From Sclerurus mexicanus (lineage: Eukaryota; Chordata; Aves; Passeriformes; Furnariidae): a stretch of 64,000 nt of DNA. The notes under the pieces are model-generated. The model had not been told where the DNA came from, searched no databases, and saw only the letters and a list, made by a program, of their open reading frames with translations. This document shows, piece after piece, positions 33,601 through 47,181 of the stretch; the first letter of the stretch is position 1; each line of letters opens with the position of its first letter. The translations under genes and the position numbers were made by a program. The stretch is from the NCBI GenBank assembly GCA_013396755.1, contig VWZF01002844.1, positions 2,409,213 to 2,473,212 of the forward strand, given 5' to 3'.

Positions 33601-36600
33601 TAAATTCTGAGTTCCGTACTGTAGGAGCACTGAACTGGAGGAGGAAGGCATGGGGGTGGGAGGCTGATGTCACTGTGCGTAGGTCTCACCAAACTGTAGT
33701 ACCTGTAGGACTAAAATGCTAGCCATAGAGTGATAAGAAAAAGCTGGATATCTCCTCTGGATGTTTAGTGCCCATGTTTAAAAATGTAGTTTCAGGCCTT
33801 GGGGAAAGAAAGTCGTGTTTCCAGCAGAAGCCAGCAACTGGTTGTCTTCAAAAGCCCATCCGTGTTTTTGAGTTGTACGTGTCTTCTACTTAGTCATCCA
33901 CTGCTGTTTCCCGAATCTGCCATGTTCAGTCTTGTGAGAAGGGTAGTTGCTGAATATGCACATACCATTCTGTAGCTTTTATTTTTGTTTCTTCTCTTTA
34001 GTTTTCTTTAGATTTATACTTAACTAGAAGTGTTTCCAAACTGACAGAAGCAAAGATAAACTTCTCTGTCCCTTCAAATTTCTGTCTTCCAGTCCCCACA
34101 TGTGGCATCAGGTATTAACAGAGGTGAGCTTGTCACTAAAGAAGCAATGCTACTTGGAACAGGCATAACAGATCAATCAGAATTTAAAATAAAAAATAAT
34201 AATAAAAAGAAAATAGAGCATGTCTCCATTACCTTTGTTTTTAAGACAGGCACTGCACATCAAGGTTTGCCACTCCCTGGTACCCACATGGTGTTTGTAT
34301 CTTCTGGAATGGAGGATGAAAGATACAAACACTGCCGATTCCTCACTGCCCTGGGGTAATATTGCCTTACCTAGATCACATGAATTTCTTTCCAGGTAGC
34401 CTGCGTGCACAAGCATGAAAGCATGCTAGCAGGCACCATGCCCATACTGGAGAGACTATACTGAAAGGACGAGTATGAAGCATGAGCTGCATGGAAGTGC
34501 TTCCTGTCTTACTCAGCAAATAAAGAAGAGATCTCACAGCCCTTGTTCTTCCCCAAGTCCATTGTCAGTGATGTGCTTCTTCCCCTTTTTGGGAATAACT
34601 CTTGTTTACAGCTTGTCCTTGAACTGAGGGGTTCTTTTTATACGAGTGGAAAGAAGAGAACTGGTTTCTTATTCTAGTGAGGAGATCATCTCATTATTTC
34701 CCATGACATTTTCCTATTTCTGTCTTCCCATCACAGGATGATTCCAGTTAAAATGTGTAGAAATTCTCCCCTGCTTCCCCTAACATCTGCCTGCTTTGGT
34801 CTGTGAGCCCCCAGGACAGGGCATTGTGAAAGTCTAGCAGTTTATTGAGAAATGAGGAATGCCAGTACAGGTAGAGACTAGGAAGCAGAGGGAAGCATAT
34901 AGAGCAAAAGTGAGAAAGTAAGGTGAATGGTTTTTTTCCCCAATGCTAGTACAAGAGGCAAATGAAGGAGACTAAGCCAGCCATTAATAATTCTAGTTTA
35001 GAAAACAGAACAAAGTTCTTAAATGTGAAAACAGTGAGGACCTGAAACAGACTTAAAGCTGGAGTATTGGTGGGACACAAACAGCTTAAAAGACAGAGGT
35101 TGATATACAAGGGACCAAAGTGACCAAAAAGGTCCAGCCCATCCATCTATTCTTAGAAGCAGGGGTGCTAAGTGTAAGATAGAAAATGAAAGAGGATAAT
35201 GAGGCATAAATGGTGAGACAGAAGGAGTGAGAGAATGAATGAATGAGTAGATTAATTTGCACTGGAGGGGAAATTTTCAATGGAGTATTTGAAATAAGAG
35301 CATGTAAAACCCTTACTAAAACATGCTTTCAGTTCGAATACTCATTTTGCACCATCCTAAAAAAACTGAATGTGGAGAGACATTTGGGGCACAGCTGATA
35401 TACCCATAGTGACAGAAGTTTATGCTGCAGATGCTTCAATTGTTTGAGAACCAGAAGAGTTCAAAAACCAAACAAATATTTTGCCAGCACATTTAAAAGC
35501 CAGTAAATAGCTTAGCAAGCTGAATACACTAGGATAAACCAAAGCTAAAAGTTAATTCTTCTGAGGCAAGAAAGAGAATGAACAATTTCCTTCAGTAAGG
35601 GAAGGTCTGGCTTATCGTAAGGACTAGGGAGCAACAGTGATAAAGTCATGCAGTGGTTTGTGCAAACCAACAGATTGAGGTTCAGTAATAAACAACTATT
35701 GTGCAAATTAAGTGCCTGTCTTCAAATACACCAAAATCATTCTGGCAGCATCAGGTGTGAAAGGGGAGAAAGAGGTCATATGTGACAAAGTTATCAAGAT
35801 ACTCAGAGTCCCTGAGATTCCAGCCAGTTTGGAGGCAGTTTTTGATAGTATCTAAAGGCTGAATCCAACTCAGAGGACATGGATTTATAATGATAGAGCC
35901 TTTATGAAAGTCAGATTGCTTTATTTATAAATATCTAGAGCCACACTGCACCTGCAGTACTCTAGCTGCGCTGTGACCCTGCCATTCATACTCAAATCAT
36001 CAATGCATGCACAAGGAATTCTGCCATTTTATTTTATTTTCTTAAGCATGTGCCAGGGTGTTATACACATTTTTGTCATGTTGTCTGCCTTCTTTAGAGA
36101 AATAATGCGTTCACTAGAAATCCTTGTTACAGTAACTAAGCCTGTGAGATCAGGGAACATTGGGAATGCCAGAAATAAGATCAGTAATTGTTAAAACCAA
36201 TTTTTTTATAAGTTGCCCATCTTGTATAGCAGATATCAGAGGATCTTCACTGCAACAGCAAATGAAAGTGAGTATGTTAAGACTTCTAATCAGGTCTAGA
36301 CAAGAAATACTGTAATATTACTGTATTACTGCCAGAGCTATAGATAGCAAGGGTGGGGTAAGAGAGGCATCAACTGAGGAAAATAACTGCAAGTCCCTGA
36401 AGCGATGGCTGCTGCAGGTGGAGGCAGTGTGAGGGTGAGCAGCAAGCACCTACAGATGAAAGCAAGCACAGCAGGAGACAGGGGGCAGGAATCCAGAGGA
36501 GCGGGGATTTCCCCAGAACATCCCACTACCATTCTACAAGGTGTATGGTATTATGTGACAATAAATTCAACATTCTAGTGTACAAATGAAGACCCTACAT

Positions 36601-36890
36601 CAGTGTGCTGCTCCAGTATAGACCAGGTTGGATATTTTACTGTGGACAACTGCGAAACCAGCTTTTTCCATTTTAGGTAAAGTTGAGCTGGAGTCATCTG
36701 TTCTTCAGCCATTAGATATACAGTAAAGGACAGTGCGTTGGCTTGAAAAATTATTTAAGCTAAGTAGTATTACTTGCTTTCATGTAAAGGATAGTATCAT
36801 GGTGTTATCAAAAGGGATAACTGGAGGTAAGAATTGCAGGTAGCATGCTGCCAATCACTTAGGCCCACAAAAATGGATTTGCCTCATATG
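30693..36890. other. Intergenic DNA, nothing recognised
   Basis: AT-rich sequence with short chance frames only. I see no exon, RNA gene or identifiable repeat. Confidence 0.7.
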
Positions 36891-37400
36891 ACTTCAGTCA
36901 TCTATGAAACAGGTGATTAATCACCTGCCCTCCTTGGCCAGTCAGTGAAGAGCAGCCACCTCCCCACGCCCACATATGCCCGGCTGCCCAGGCTGAGTGT
37001 GCCAGCTTGCACCTCTGCGAAGCAGGAAATGTTCGCAGTCTCTCCAATGTTAGAAATGATGTGAATGATGGGCAGGTGTGGTCCTGCCAGTGGGCTCCAA
37101 CCTGTGTGAAGGGCCAAGACAGACACACCTTCATGTGTGTCAGAGAGAGAGAAGCCTGCTCTGAGCGGCAGCGATCTGTGCCCCGGCAGCAGAGAGAGAG
37201 CTCAGTGTTCTCTGTACTTCCACTGTCCATGTCCAGCAAGGAAGATGGGACCCAGCATGCGGGTGAAAGCCTTGCAGCTCCGCCAAGCCCGAGCTGCTGA
37301 GGGTTATGTGCCAAAAGGAAAGGTCTCAAAGCTGCCTCCTAAATCTGAAACCGAGATTGCAAGGCTTGCCTTTAAGAGGGGTTAAAAAAGATTTGTTTCC
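36890..37400. other. Intergenic segment with open frames on both strands, unassigned
   Basis: Somewhat GC-richer than its surroundings. A plus-strand frame at 37,137-37,385 (82 codons) ends in a basic tail (KGKVSKLPPKSETEIARLAF), and a 143-codon frame runs on the minus strand (36,898-37,329). Neither resembles a protein I know and neither has convincing splice or promoter signals. Confidence 0.3.
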
Positions 37401-40400
37401 ATTTTGTAAACACGGCATCAGCCCAACAACAATCACTGGGAGATTTATAAATATTGATCCTGAAAGCAGCATTTGTACCCAGTCACTGTGTTTATACCAA
37501 GACCTGTGTTTTGAACAATAAGTGAATTACTCTACCTTCATTCATGCTAAGAGTTATTTTGCCAAAAGAAATATATCACAGATGACAGTTCTTTAGCCAG
37601 CAAGATGTACACTGGGCAGCTATTTAGTTTCTAAAAAGTACTTACTGTATAATTTTCAAAATCTGGAATATTTAAGGATTAGCTTTCTCTTCATCAGCAG
37701 AAAGTCTTTTCACATTGTATGAGTTACATTAGATTCAATAGGAGACAAACCTATTGATGCTATATTTTAAAACATTTTCTTGTATTTTAACAATATAAAA
37801 TAGATTTGGTATTGATAAAATCCTGCACAACATTTTGATAATACAGGAAAAGAAATACCTTAAACAATTAAACCCCGTATTTCACCTTTTAGTTTTTATA
37901 AATTTTCTGACTATATTTGTGATGGACATGTTGCTTAGAGTACTTTTAGGCAGGACTTTGTGTTTGAAGAACTTCAGCTCTCTCCTCACTTTAAAGGATT
38001 TTAAAATATTTTACTACCACTGAGCTCATTCAGAAGAGATCAGTAACCTCAGTGCATTGTAATTCCAGTCTAAGCACAATTAAGATAATAATTCTCAAGC
38101 CTGAATAACTCTTTACAGCATACTTCCATAAATATTCTACAGAGTTACGAAATCATGAAGAGATAACAATTTTCATGAAGTACTTGCTGACATCTTAATC
38201 CCAAGCTGTCACTTTGGGCAGGACATGCCTCGCCAAGACAGCACAACTGAGACACTGCCCATGTGATTTATAACTTGGCCCTGGTTCCTCCTGCTGGATT
38301 GTCATAGGATGTCCATGCAAAGGACAGTAGCATGTATCATTCTGTAGTAACCTATATTTCATGACATCTGCACCTATGGTCCTCCAGTTGACAATTTTGA
38401 CTGCATGTAGGTGCTAGAACGAGGAAAGATTCTGGAGGGAATGTTTTATTATCATCATGGAAGTGCATTTTGCAAGGGCTTTGAAAGGCGATTATAGCAT
38501 TAAGACAAAAAAAAAAAAAAGACAGACTTTTTATTTCATGATCGAAGAACCTGCAGACTAGGCTTTTTGTTTTAATAAGTGCCTTTTGTCTCTTTCCAGC
38601 CTGGCTGCCAGCTTCAGCTCAGAGAACAGGAGCCTGGATGTCTGTTCACAGCTGTCTCGCTGCACGGCTGGCAGGAGGGGCTGACACTGAGCTGAAACCA
38701 ATTTGCAACCCGCTTTTGGGAAGCAGATGCATGGATGTAATTATGCTAATCAGTGGACTTTGGCCCCTCCCACTTTTTTATCACTTCCAGATGCAGTACT
38801 TTTATTGTAATTGAAATAGTATTATGTCACATTAATTTTCCGTGATACCCCCCACAGCTGTTGTGTGTCTTTGTAACTCAGGGCCCATTTTACAGGTGAC
38901 TCACACAGTAGTCAAAGTTATTAATTTGTTACGAGACTGCCTGCAATTCCAGTTTTTAGTGTTCCTACATTGCTCACAGACTTAAAATCTGGAGCCACTC
39001 ATATTGCTTATTAGTTGAGCAAAATAATTAGGAGCGTTGGGGTAGCTATTTTTTTTAGGGCCCCGGGGCCGTGGCATTGCATGCTGGAGGTTCAGGGGAG
39101 CCTCCTGTCCCAACTGGGTGGCTCAGAGCTCCCAAGCCAGCCTTTGTCTGGGAGAGGAAGTACCTTTCTTCATGAGCAGTCCCACAGGCTGCGGTGGAGC
39201 AACTCAGAGGTACACCTCCATGCCACTGTGAGTCAGGACACCAGAACGTGCCCCTTAGGTGCTAATTAAAGTCCACTTCACACACAGGAATATACTTCCA
39301 ATTAACATAGTAGCCCTGGAATGCACTGTGGGATGTGGAGAAGAGCAGAAGCTGTTGCACAAAAAAAAGTAATTGGAGCATTTAAATGACAAGGCCCTTG
39401 TGATTCGTCTGTGTGGTCCTATGAATTATCCCACAATAACCCACTCCAGGTTCCAAAACAGATGCTCACATGAAGGTTTTTCCAAGACTTCCAAGAGCTG
39501 GGCTTCTCAACAGTCCAAACATCTGAGGAAATTAGGCTTTTTCAGTGTCCTTCTTTTGAGCTTCCCACATCACTGCATGGGAAAGAGCCAAAATTATTGT
39601 CTTTTCAAAGAACTCGAAAAATTTGTAAAGGACAAAGAAATATGTAATTCAGAATGCTGTCCTGGGGAAAAAAAATCAAAAAATCTCATTCCATGGGTAA
39701 CCTCAAAGTTTATTTTTTTGTTTTGAAATGACTTCTTATTTTGGAATTTCACTTGGAATAGAGATTCAAAGAGTCTGCCAATTCAAGTCTCAGTTGTGAT
39801 TCAGCTGTTACTCATCCATAAAAATGAATAACTTTATGTCCTGTCTCTTAATTCTTAGAAGTTTATAATCAATTTATCATTAGCCTTCTTCATTCTTTCT
39901 CAAATACTACCCAAAGCACTATTCAGGAGCGAAATAAGGAGACCATCTATTTGAAAGACTCTGCTGAAGCCCAGGATGTTTATTATTCTACAGAGAGCTA
40001 TTTTGTATTTTGTTTTTTATTCTACTTTGCTCAAGAAAATACTGTAGCAAGCCTTTCCACTATTTTGCACCTAAAAGCTGTGAATCCTGCCTGTACCAAA
40101 GATCTACTTCAATAAGAAAACCTCTGCCATCAAGTGACACCCAGTGAGCCTACGATATTTGCAAGCAATAATCACATCAGACTCTATTTCCTGAAGCTAC
40201 CTTCATTGCCTTCAGATGCACTTAATTTCTGTCTGTCTTGAAATGGTCTTGCAATGAATATTTGTATAAAGCTGTGATTGCACACTGTGTCCACACTTTG
40301 TGGTCTGTGCCAGAAAAATAAAGGGTCTCAATAGCAAAGAAGGTTTTGAGTTTAGCCATAAAAGTGAGCACAAATGCACTCTGAGGTATAGGTAACTAGC

Positions 40401-43246
40401 AAAAGGGTGTTGGTCCTTACAGTTCATATGCTTTTTGTGAAATCATTTACTTTGACAAGTATTTAAACAAGCACATGGTGACAGGTACATAACAAGTATT
40501 GAGTATCTTTGTGTTTCTAGTGTTGTCATCGTGTCACAATAGTAAGCATAGAAAATGCTGTTGCCTCCAACAGCAAACAAGGAGCTCTTTAGCAAGCTCA
40601 TACAGAAAGTCCTGCTCTTCCTCTTTTGACTTCTTGGTAAAGAGTCCTCTCAGAGACTCCATTAGTCTTCCCCTTTCAAGTTTTCCCAGAGCACTCTCAA
40701 AGAAACAGAACAAATCTCACTACTGTAAAACCTTTGGACACAAACTATAAACAAGCAGCACCAAAATCTTGCCAGAAGGTATCTGGTTTTGAAAAATATT
40801 ATCAGCATCCTGGAAACCAGAAGCCAGGAGGAGCCAGTCTTTAGCCCTGGTTAAACACATTGAACTGAGAGAACTGATGGGCTGAATGAAAACAGTCTGT
40901 GAGCCCACAGCAAGCCAGAAACTTGTTTCGCCCCCTCTGCAACCCACATATTAGGATGGATCTGCACATGTAGCAAAAAAACCCTGAATTATTTTGCAGT
41001 GCTCCAACAGAGTCTTCTCTTTCAGTTATTTGCTTTACCTTGTCCTGTGATTTCTATCACTCTGAAGAAATTCATACTTGAAACACACAACTGTATCATC
41101 AGGATTTGGGGGGGAAGAGATTGATAAAATTAATAAGAGATAAAAGAAAGCTTTAGAAGATGTTCACATCTGAGAACGAAGAATCCAACTATTACAAAAT
41201 CACAATGTATATCACCTTTTCCTGAAAACCTGCCCAGTTGATCACTGCTGAAAAACATATGAAAATGTGAGCAGGAGCGACTGTCAGGATCCCTGTGACA
41301 CGGAATAACAGTGATAAAATATGTAAGAGTGTGCTTTGAGATAAGGCATTGTGTTTGGAAGATGATTCCTGGTTTAATTTTGAGAGGGGAAGCCGGGCCT
41401 ACAGCCCATTTCATTATATTGTACTGAGCAGTTGTATTCTTTTTATTCTTTACAGTGTCCTCTACCACACCAGTTTCACGAATGGAAGGCTGCAGGAACT
41501 GCATTCATTTTTAAGACTGGCTGCTGAGGGACAGTGATAATGAGGGCTGATAGAAAATGTAGCAATTTAATAGATTTTATATAAAAATACAGCATGGCAC
41601 TTTAGAGCTCCGGCTCTCAGCAATTAGTGAAAGTGTGAGGTGATTATAACTCTGTTAGAGCACAGATCTTCCTCCCTCAGTAGTCCCAGGTTACCATTCA
41701 GCACCTGCACATACCTGCAGTACTCACTCTGCCAATTACCATCCTCTGCTAGGAAATCCCTTTCATTTGCATTGAATTAGGCCATTGCCCAGTTGCTTTT
41801 CCCACAAGCACAGGAAAATGCATAGATGCATAGAAAAGAGAGGAAGGACACTTCCCATTTCCCAAAGAAGCAGGGGCAGGCAAGCAAAACCTCTGAGAAA
41901 TGACACTAAGTGTAAAATAACCCTGCCCTTTCACTTCTGTTTTCTCATTCCCATTGATCTGCGCTGCTGCTTGAAACATAAACCTGCTCAATATAACCAC
42001 AGAATCAAAGACAACAAAATATACACATCTGCATATTAACAGTGATAGGCTGAGCCAATTAAGCTGTAATTAAAGCACAGCCTAGCCTCACAGAAGTGGC
42101 TTCCTCAGAAGAATAACTATGGTGCAGGCTGTTTACATACTCTGCCATCAGCTTGCACAAGGAATGCCTGCTTTCTGTTGAAGTCCTAGGTATTGGGGTG
42201 GTGTCAGAAACAGGAGCATAGGGCTCCCAAGTAACACTTAATCTTGCCAAAGTGCTTTACAAATATGAGGCTAATCTCGTGGCAGCATGAGGAGGTGGGT
42301 GTTATCTCCTTCTGCCCAAAGTCAAATGACTTGTGTAGTTGCACACATGGGAACTCCAGGGCAGGGCCAGAAAGAGAATATGAAAAGGTTTACCCTAATT
42401 GCTCCCTATTGAAACCATCCCTAACTGCACAACTCATTTCTTTCCTCAAAAACTGAATGGTAAAATTTGCCCTGAATGTTATGAATGCCAGATAGTGCCT
42501 TAAATGCGGCCCTTTCAATACAGCACTGAGGAACATCTAGCATTTAAGGATTATTTTATTGCTTGTCATCTACTATGGCTTCAACCCGGCTTTCTATCTC
42601 AGAATGTAAACTGGATTCATGTTACTATCTGAAACTGACAGTGGCACAAGCTAGTTTTACGAATCAGAAAAAAACCTATTTTCCAGCTATTTTTGCCAAG
42701 TAGTGAAGAAGTCCACCAGCAGTAAAATGACTGCTTATGTAACCAGCCTCAGTTAACTGGAGCTGGGTGTTCATATGATTAATTTAACATATGTAATTAA
42801 TGTTTGTAAGAACCGCCCACAGGTTCTTAGTGCTCTGTGTTGCACTTCTGTTGCCCTTCGTAGATAAGACTCTAAGAGAACAGCTCCATAACCATTTTGG
42901 AGAGGGGAGACTGACAAATGCAAAAAAAACCTGTATCACAGTTTCTTATACTTTAATTGCAGCTCCTGTTTTATGAGTGCCTCTCTCTAACTGTTAAACA
43001 GCAGCTGTTTTCTTACAGGCACCACAGCAGAAAAGAGACTTTGAAAACATATTACAAGTAGATGAGATGACCTCAGGGGGCTTCTTCCCTGCAGAAGAGG
43101 AAGCCACACAGAGAAAGGTGTTATGAAAGGAAAGGAGATAATAAAATATCATCACAGCTATCACATTTAAAAGGTCTGAGAGAAGCGTAACCTACTGACA
43201 TCAAATCTTAATCTTCCTGACAGGTGTTTGCCTAGTAAAACACAAG
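37401..43246. other. Intergenic DNA with possible regulatory stretches
   Basis: No gene recognised. It includes a 14-base A run at 38,507-38,520 and a segment at 38,570-39,060 with clustered homeodomain-like and octamer-like AT motifs, discussed under findings. Confidence 0.6.
38507..38520 (+). repeat. Homopolymer A(14)
   Basis: Uninterrupted A run. Confidence 0.98.
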
Positions 43247-43400
43247 GAGTTGTGGATTTTCAGTGCAGTTTAGAGTTGTTGAGGTCTTCACCAAGGTCGT
43301 GGGTTTGATCCCTGTATATATGGGCCATGCACTTAAGAGCTGGACTCTGTGGGTCCCTTCCAACTCAGAATATTCTGTGATTCTGTGATCTGTGATTCTT
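43247..43400 (+). mobile_element. TguSINE1-type SINE (tRNA-Ile head, CR1-like tail) with target site duplication
   Basis: The segment CCAAGGTCGTGGGTTTGATC through TATATGGGCCA is the 3' half of a tRNA-Ile, including the B box. It is followed by GGGTCCCTTCCAACTC and ATTCTGTGATTCTGTGATC, the CR1-like tail that lets CR1 mobilise it. The 8-bp sequence AACACAAG occurs directly before (43,239-43,246) and after (43,401-43,408), consistent with a target site duplication. SINEs of this build are known from zebra finch and other passerines. Confidence 0.88.
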
Positions 43401-43408
43401 AACACAAG

Positions 43409-46400
43409 CTGTAGCACTTGCTTGAATTAATGCATTTCCCAGCCCAGTAGCACTAGCTGAAACAGAAAATCTCTTTTGGAAAAGTCTTTCATTTGGATTT
43501 TGAAGTTACTTGTGAAGGAGAAACAGTCTTTGGCAACTTGTCCAGGTGTTATTTTCCTTCCCAGCTTAAGAGATTTCCCAGGACAACACTGGGAAGCTTG
43601 TGTTGTCCTTTAACCTTGTTTTTCACACTGCATTCTCCTTCGTGGTCATTACTCTAATGGCATTTTCATAAGCATTGCATTTCTCTCTGCGTATTCTCAG
43701 CCTGTGAAGACCTGTGCAAACTACACAACTGTCATAAATGATAGGAATGCAGCTGAAGACAGCAGTGGTAACACCAGGCTCTGCATACATATTTTTAAAT
43801 TATTTTGTTTATTATTATTGAGAGGGGAAGGGGTTTCCTGTGAGTATAATGAAGTGGTGGTTGGCTGCATGCTACAAATAATTTCTCACGGAGATTTTAC
43901 TGAAGGCTGTACTTGTGGCTCTCTTATAGCCCTGAATGGAGTCAGACATAGGAGGACAATAGTTCATTATTTAAAAAAAAACCAAAAAATAGATGTGATA
44001 TGTCATCTTCATAACAAAAAGCGTAAAATAACTTTCTCCAGAGAAACAGACATGAAAATAATATACCAACTGCAACACAGCTCTAGCCCATAGAAGCCAG
44101 AATCTCTAGGAATCTGAGGGAATCTCCCCGTAGCTATCAATGTGTGCTGAGCCAGGCTCCAGGGTCTCTGAGCATTAGCTACCAAGAACCTCAATGGTAA
44201 TTCTGCTCCCCAAACACAGGAGAGCAAAGTTTTTGTAGTTTACTATAGCCCATCAGTGAGATGCTCATCCCAAGACCTTACTGTATGACTCAAGAAACTG
44301 TGGGAAACTACTGTAAAATAATGTTTAATTTCATCATTGAATCTTTCTGATAAATGCAATGATGATTCAGTCATTCATTATCTACCCCAAAAGCAAATTA
44401 AAACGTGCCCACCACTGAAGTAAAAGCAAAGCTTTTAAGCTAATCTCAGTAATAAGCAATCCAGTAATTTCTTTCAGGTCTGAAAATATATGTGCTGCTG
44501 TAAAAAAAAAATTATTATAATTGTTAATTAGCTCAGTATAGTTAATTGATGTGTTCTGCAGCATCCTTAGAATATAAATTCCATAATTGAAAGTCAGAAA
44601 TGAAATAAAATTAAGAAACATATTTTAATTCTTAATCCCATTATACACGCACTGTATTTTAAGCATTAGGGAGTCTGAAATTCACAGTAGACATTTAATG
44701 AATAATCAGATCTGGAGATATAATTTGTCATAGCCACAGAAAGAGCTTGGTATAAACCAGGCCTGACAAGTTAATTAAATAAGTCTGAATATATTGTATT
44801 GTATGAATATTTGCCAGCATTTATATATTGTTTTTTTGCTTTAGAAGTTTTTTTGGCATATAGAAAAAAATAGAATGTCTAGAGCATATGGATTTAAAAA
44901 TCTTAACAAAAAATTATTTAAATATTTAATAGCTACTGAGTTTTTTCATACTTTTTATACAAAATTTCCATCTCAGAAAGATCTGACAATATTTAAAAGA
45001 GTGTTTTCATAAATGGCTTGGCCTTACAACCCTCTAACCTGATGAGTCATTCCAGATCATGCTAAAGCTTACTCATGAGGAAGAATGTAATTTTTGGATC
45101 CTTAGCATCTGACCTCACAAAGTATGATGCAAACTTTATCACCACGAGTGAGAAAACTAAGTGCAGTGTCAGGGTGCTGGAATCTCTTGCCAGAAGACAC
45201 GGAGATTTTGTGCTCCTTCATGGGTAGCTCCTGCTCTCTACTGACTACCACCTCCATCCATGTGAAAAGAAGCTCAAGGGGATCAAATGCTTGTAAGATC
45301 CAGCCATAAGTTTTCTGACTCCTAAAGGGCCTAGACTGGCAACATGCCAAGTCTTCTCCAAACTGGCTATGTAGCTCCAAACTTTCATTAATGTTTTTGT
45401 TTTCAGAGGGTTGGCATTGCCAGGAACTGCCTTACAAAACCTGAAATCCTTATCTTCACAAAGATCCTGAAACATTTATGTATCTCTATCCTGCCCTCCC
45501 TCCACACAGACAGACGGATACAAGAGGATGCACCCATACACACTGTCTGTACATACACCAGTGGGTGTACAGGTGTATGCCTGGGTATGTATATACACAT
45601 TAAAGGGGGGGGGGGTTGTTTGCTTTCTCTTTTTTTAGGCTTCAAGAATCCTATGGTTTCAGATTGTTCCACGATGGCTGCCAGCATCATCCTTTGACAG
45701 GAGGGGAAGAAAAAGAGGGAATAATCTCATAAAATCCTATGACTCAGCTGGGATCCAAGATAAAACCTTGTCACTCATAAAGAACATGTGAACATTGACA
45801 GTGACTGAACTAAGTCCACAGCACCAGTTAGCAATGCTTACATGGTTTCCTATTTTGAGATACATTTTTGCTCCTACAAAAGAGCAGGTAATAAGAAACT
45901 TGGTATTTCTGTGACATTAAGAAACTGTTATCCTTTAAGTATTATTGATCTTTCCAAGCAGTTAATGGTTTTACCCTTGGCTGGTTGTTTGTTGAAATGC
46001 AGCTGAAGATATACATTGTAGGAGTTGTTCTGACACAAAAAAGCCATGTCTAGTAGAATCATGTGGCCATAAAACCTCCCTGCAGCTGTTGGCTTTGCAG
46101 TGGACCCTGTCCAGATCCTCACTCCCAGCATCAAGAACATAACAGAAGATATATTGCAGCCTGGGATGATCTATTCTATAGATAATCTTTCTTCTGGGAT
46201 CAAAGCTAAAAGAGAGCTCCTATTCTTTTTCATGCTCTCTCCTTGTAATAGATCCCTGACTGCAGACGAGGGATCTTCCTACTGTTTTGAAGGAGAGACT
46301 ACTGTAACAACCCAAACCACAATCCACCTTGCGACTAAAGTCAAGTTCTTTGTGTCTCTACAACTGCAACGCTGGGGAGATGAGTGGTACTTTCTCCACT

Positions 46401-47111
46401 CACACATATGCTCTCAAGGCATAGCATTTATCCCCATTCTTCTACCACATAACAGCGACAAGCTGGATTAGTAAATAAAGCAAGCGTGGAGCCTGGAATG
46501 GGAGGTTAAACATCGTGCTGGAAAGTCAGCAGTTTTAGTCATCGGGTAAAATCTCCCGTGACGGCATTCCTTTCTGAAACCGGATCCCGGAGAGAACAGC
46601 TTACAGAGCTGAAGGGATGCCAGGCAATGATCTACGGCCCTGGCCTTCCTGAAATGTATTCCTCCCCAGCATCTGTAAGCTGTCAAGTCATCCGTGTAGT
46701 CCTCATGTGTGTGTAATACATCCTTGAGCCATGACTTTTCTCCTGTGGTTCAAAGCTGTGTTTTCATGTGGCTCTGAGTGCTTTAACTATGTGCAATGTT
46801 GGGATCCAGGTCCAAACAAAATAATTTTATATCAGCTTCCCTATTTTTAGAGGACAGCTTATGTCCTGCTTGGCTAAGTGAACAGAAATGTTTGGGAATG
46901 GTCCCCAACAAACTTCTTGTAAGCTGCAAGTCTGAAAGCTACAGCTAAATCCAGGCAGTCACATGATTATGAGTATAATCAGGATCATATATCTGAAGGA
47001 TGTCTTCAGACTTTTCTGGGAAGTTAGAATCTGTCATAAGAATTGCAAAATTTTTTAAAACTGAGTACTCTTTTTCTTCAGACCTGTTATCACATGCAGT
47101 AATATTGTTGC
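43409..47111. other. Intergenic DNA, nothing assigned
   Basis: Contains an AT-rich stretch with several TTAATTA-like motifs (about 44,500-44,830), a CA/TG-rich patch at 45,500-45,600 and a G(10) run at 45,605-45,614. A 123-codon frame at 46,100-46,471 (plus) is unrecognised. Confidence 0.6.
45605..45614 (+). repeat. Homopolymer G(10)
   Basis: Uninterrupted G run beside a short CA/TG-rich patch. Confidence 0.97.
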
Positions 47112-47181
47112 TAGCTAAATATGATTGGACTCGATGATCTTAGAAGTCTTTCTCAACCTTAATGATTCCATGATTCTACAA
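47112..47181 (+). mobile_element. CR1 or CR1-tailed SINE 3' tail
   Basis: GATTGGACTCGATGATCTTA, then TCAACCTTAATGATTCCATG and ATTCTAC is the common avian CR1 3' terminal sequence. The upstream body is not recognisable, so a SINE with the same tail is equally possible. Confidence 0.85.

Noticed and set aside
46100..46471. 123-codon plus-strand frame
   Set aside because: Unrecognised sequence in AT-rich intergenic DNA with no supporting signals.
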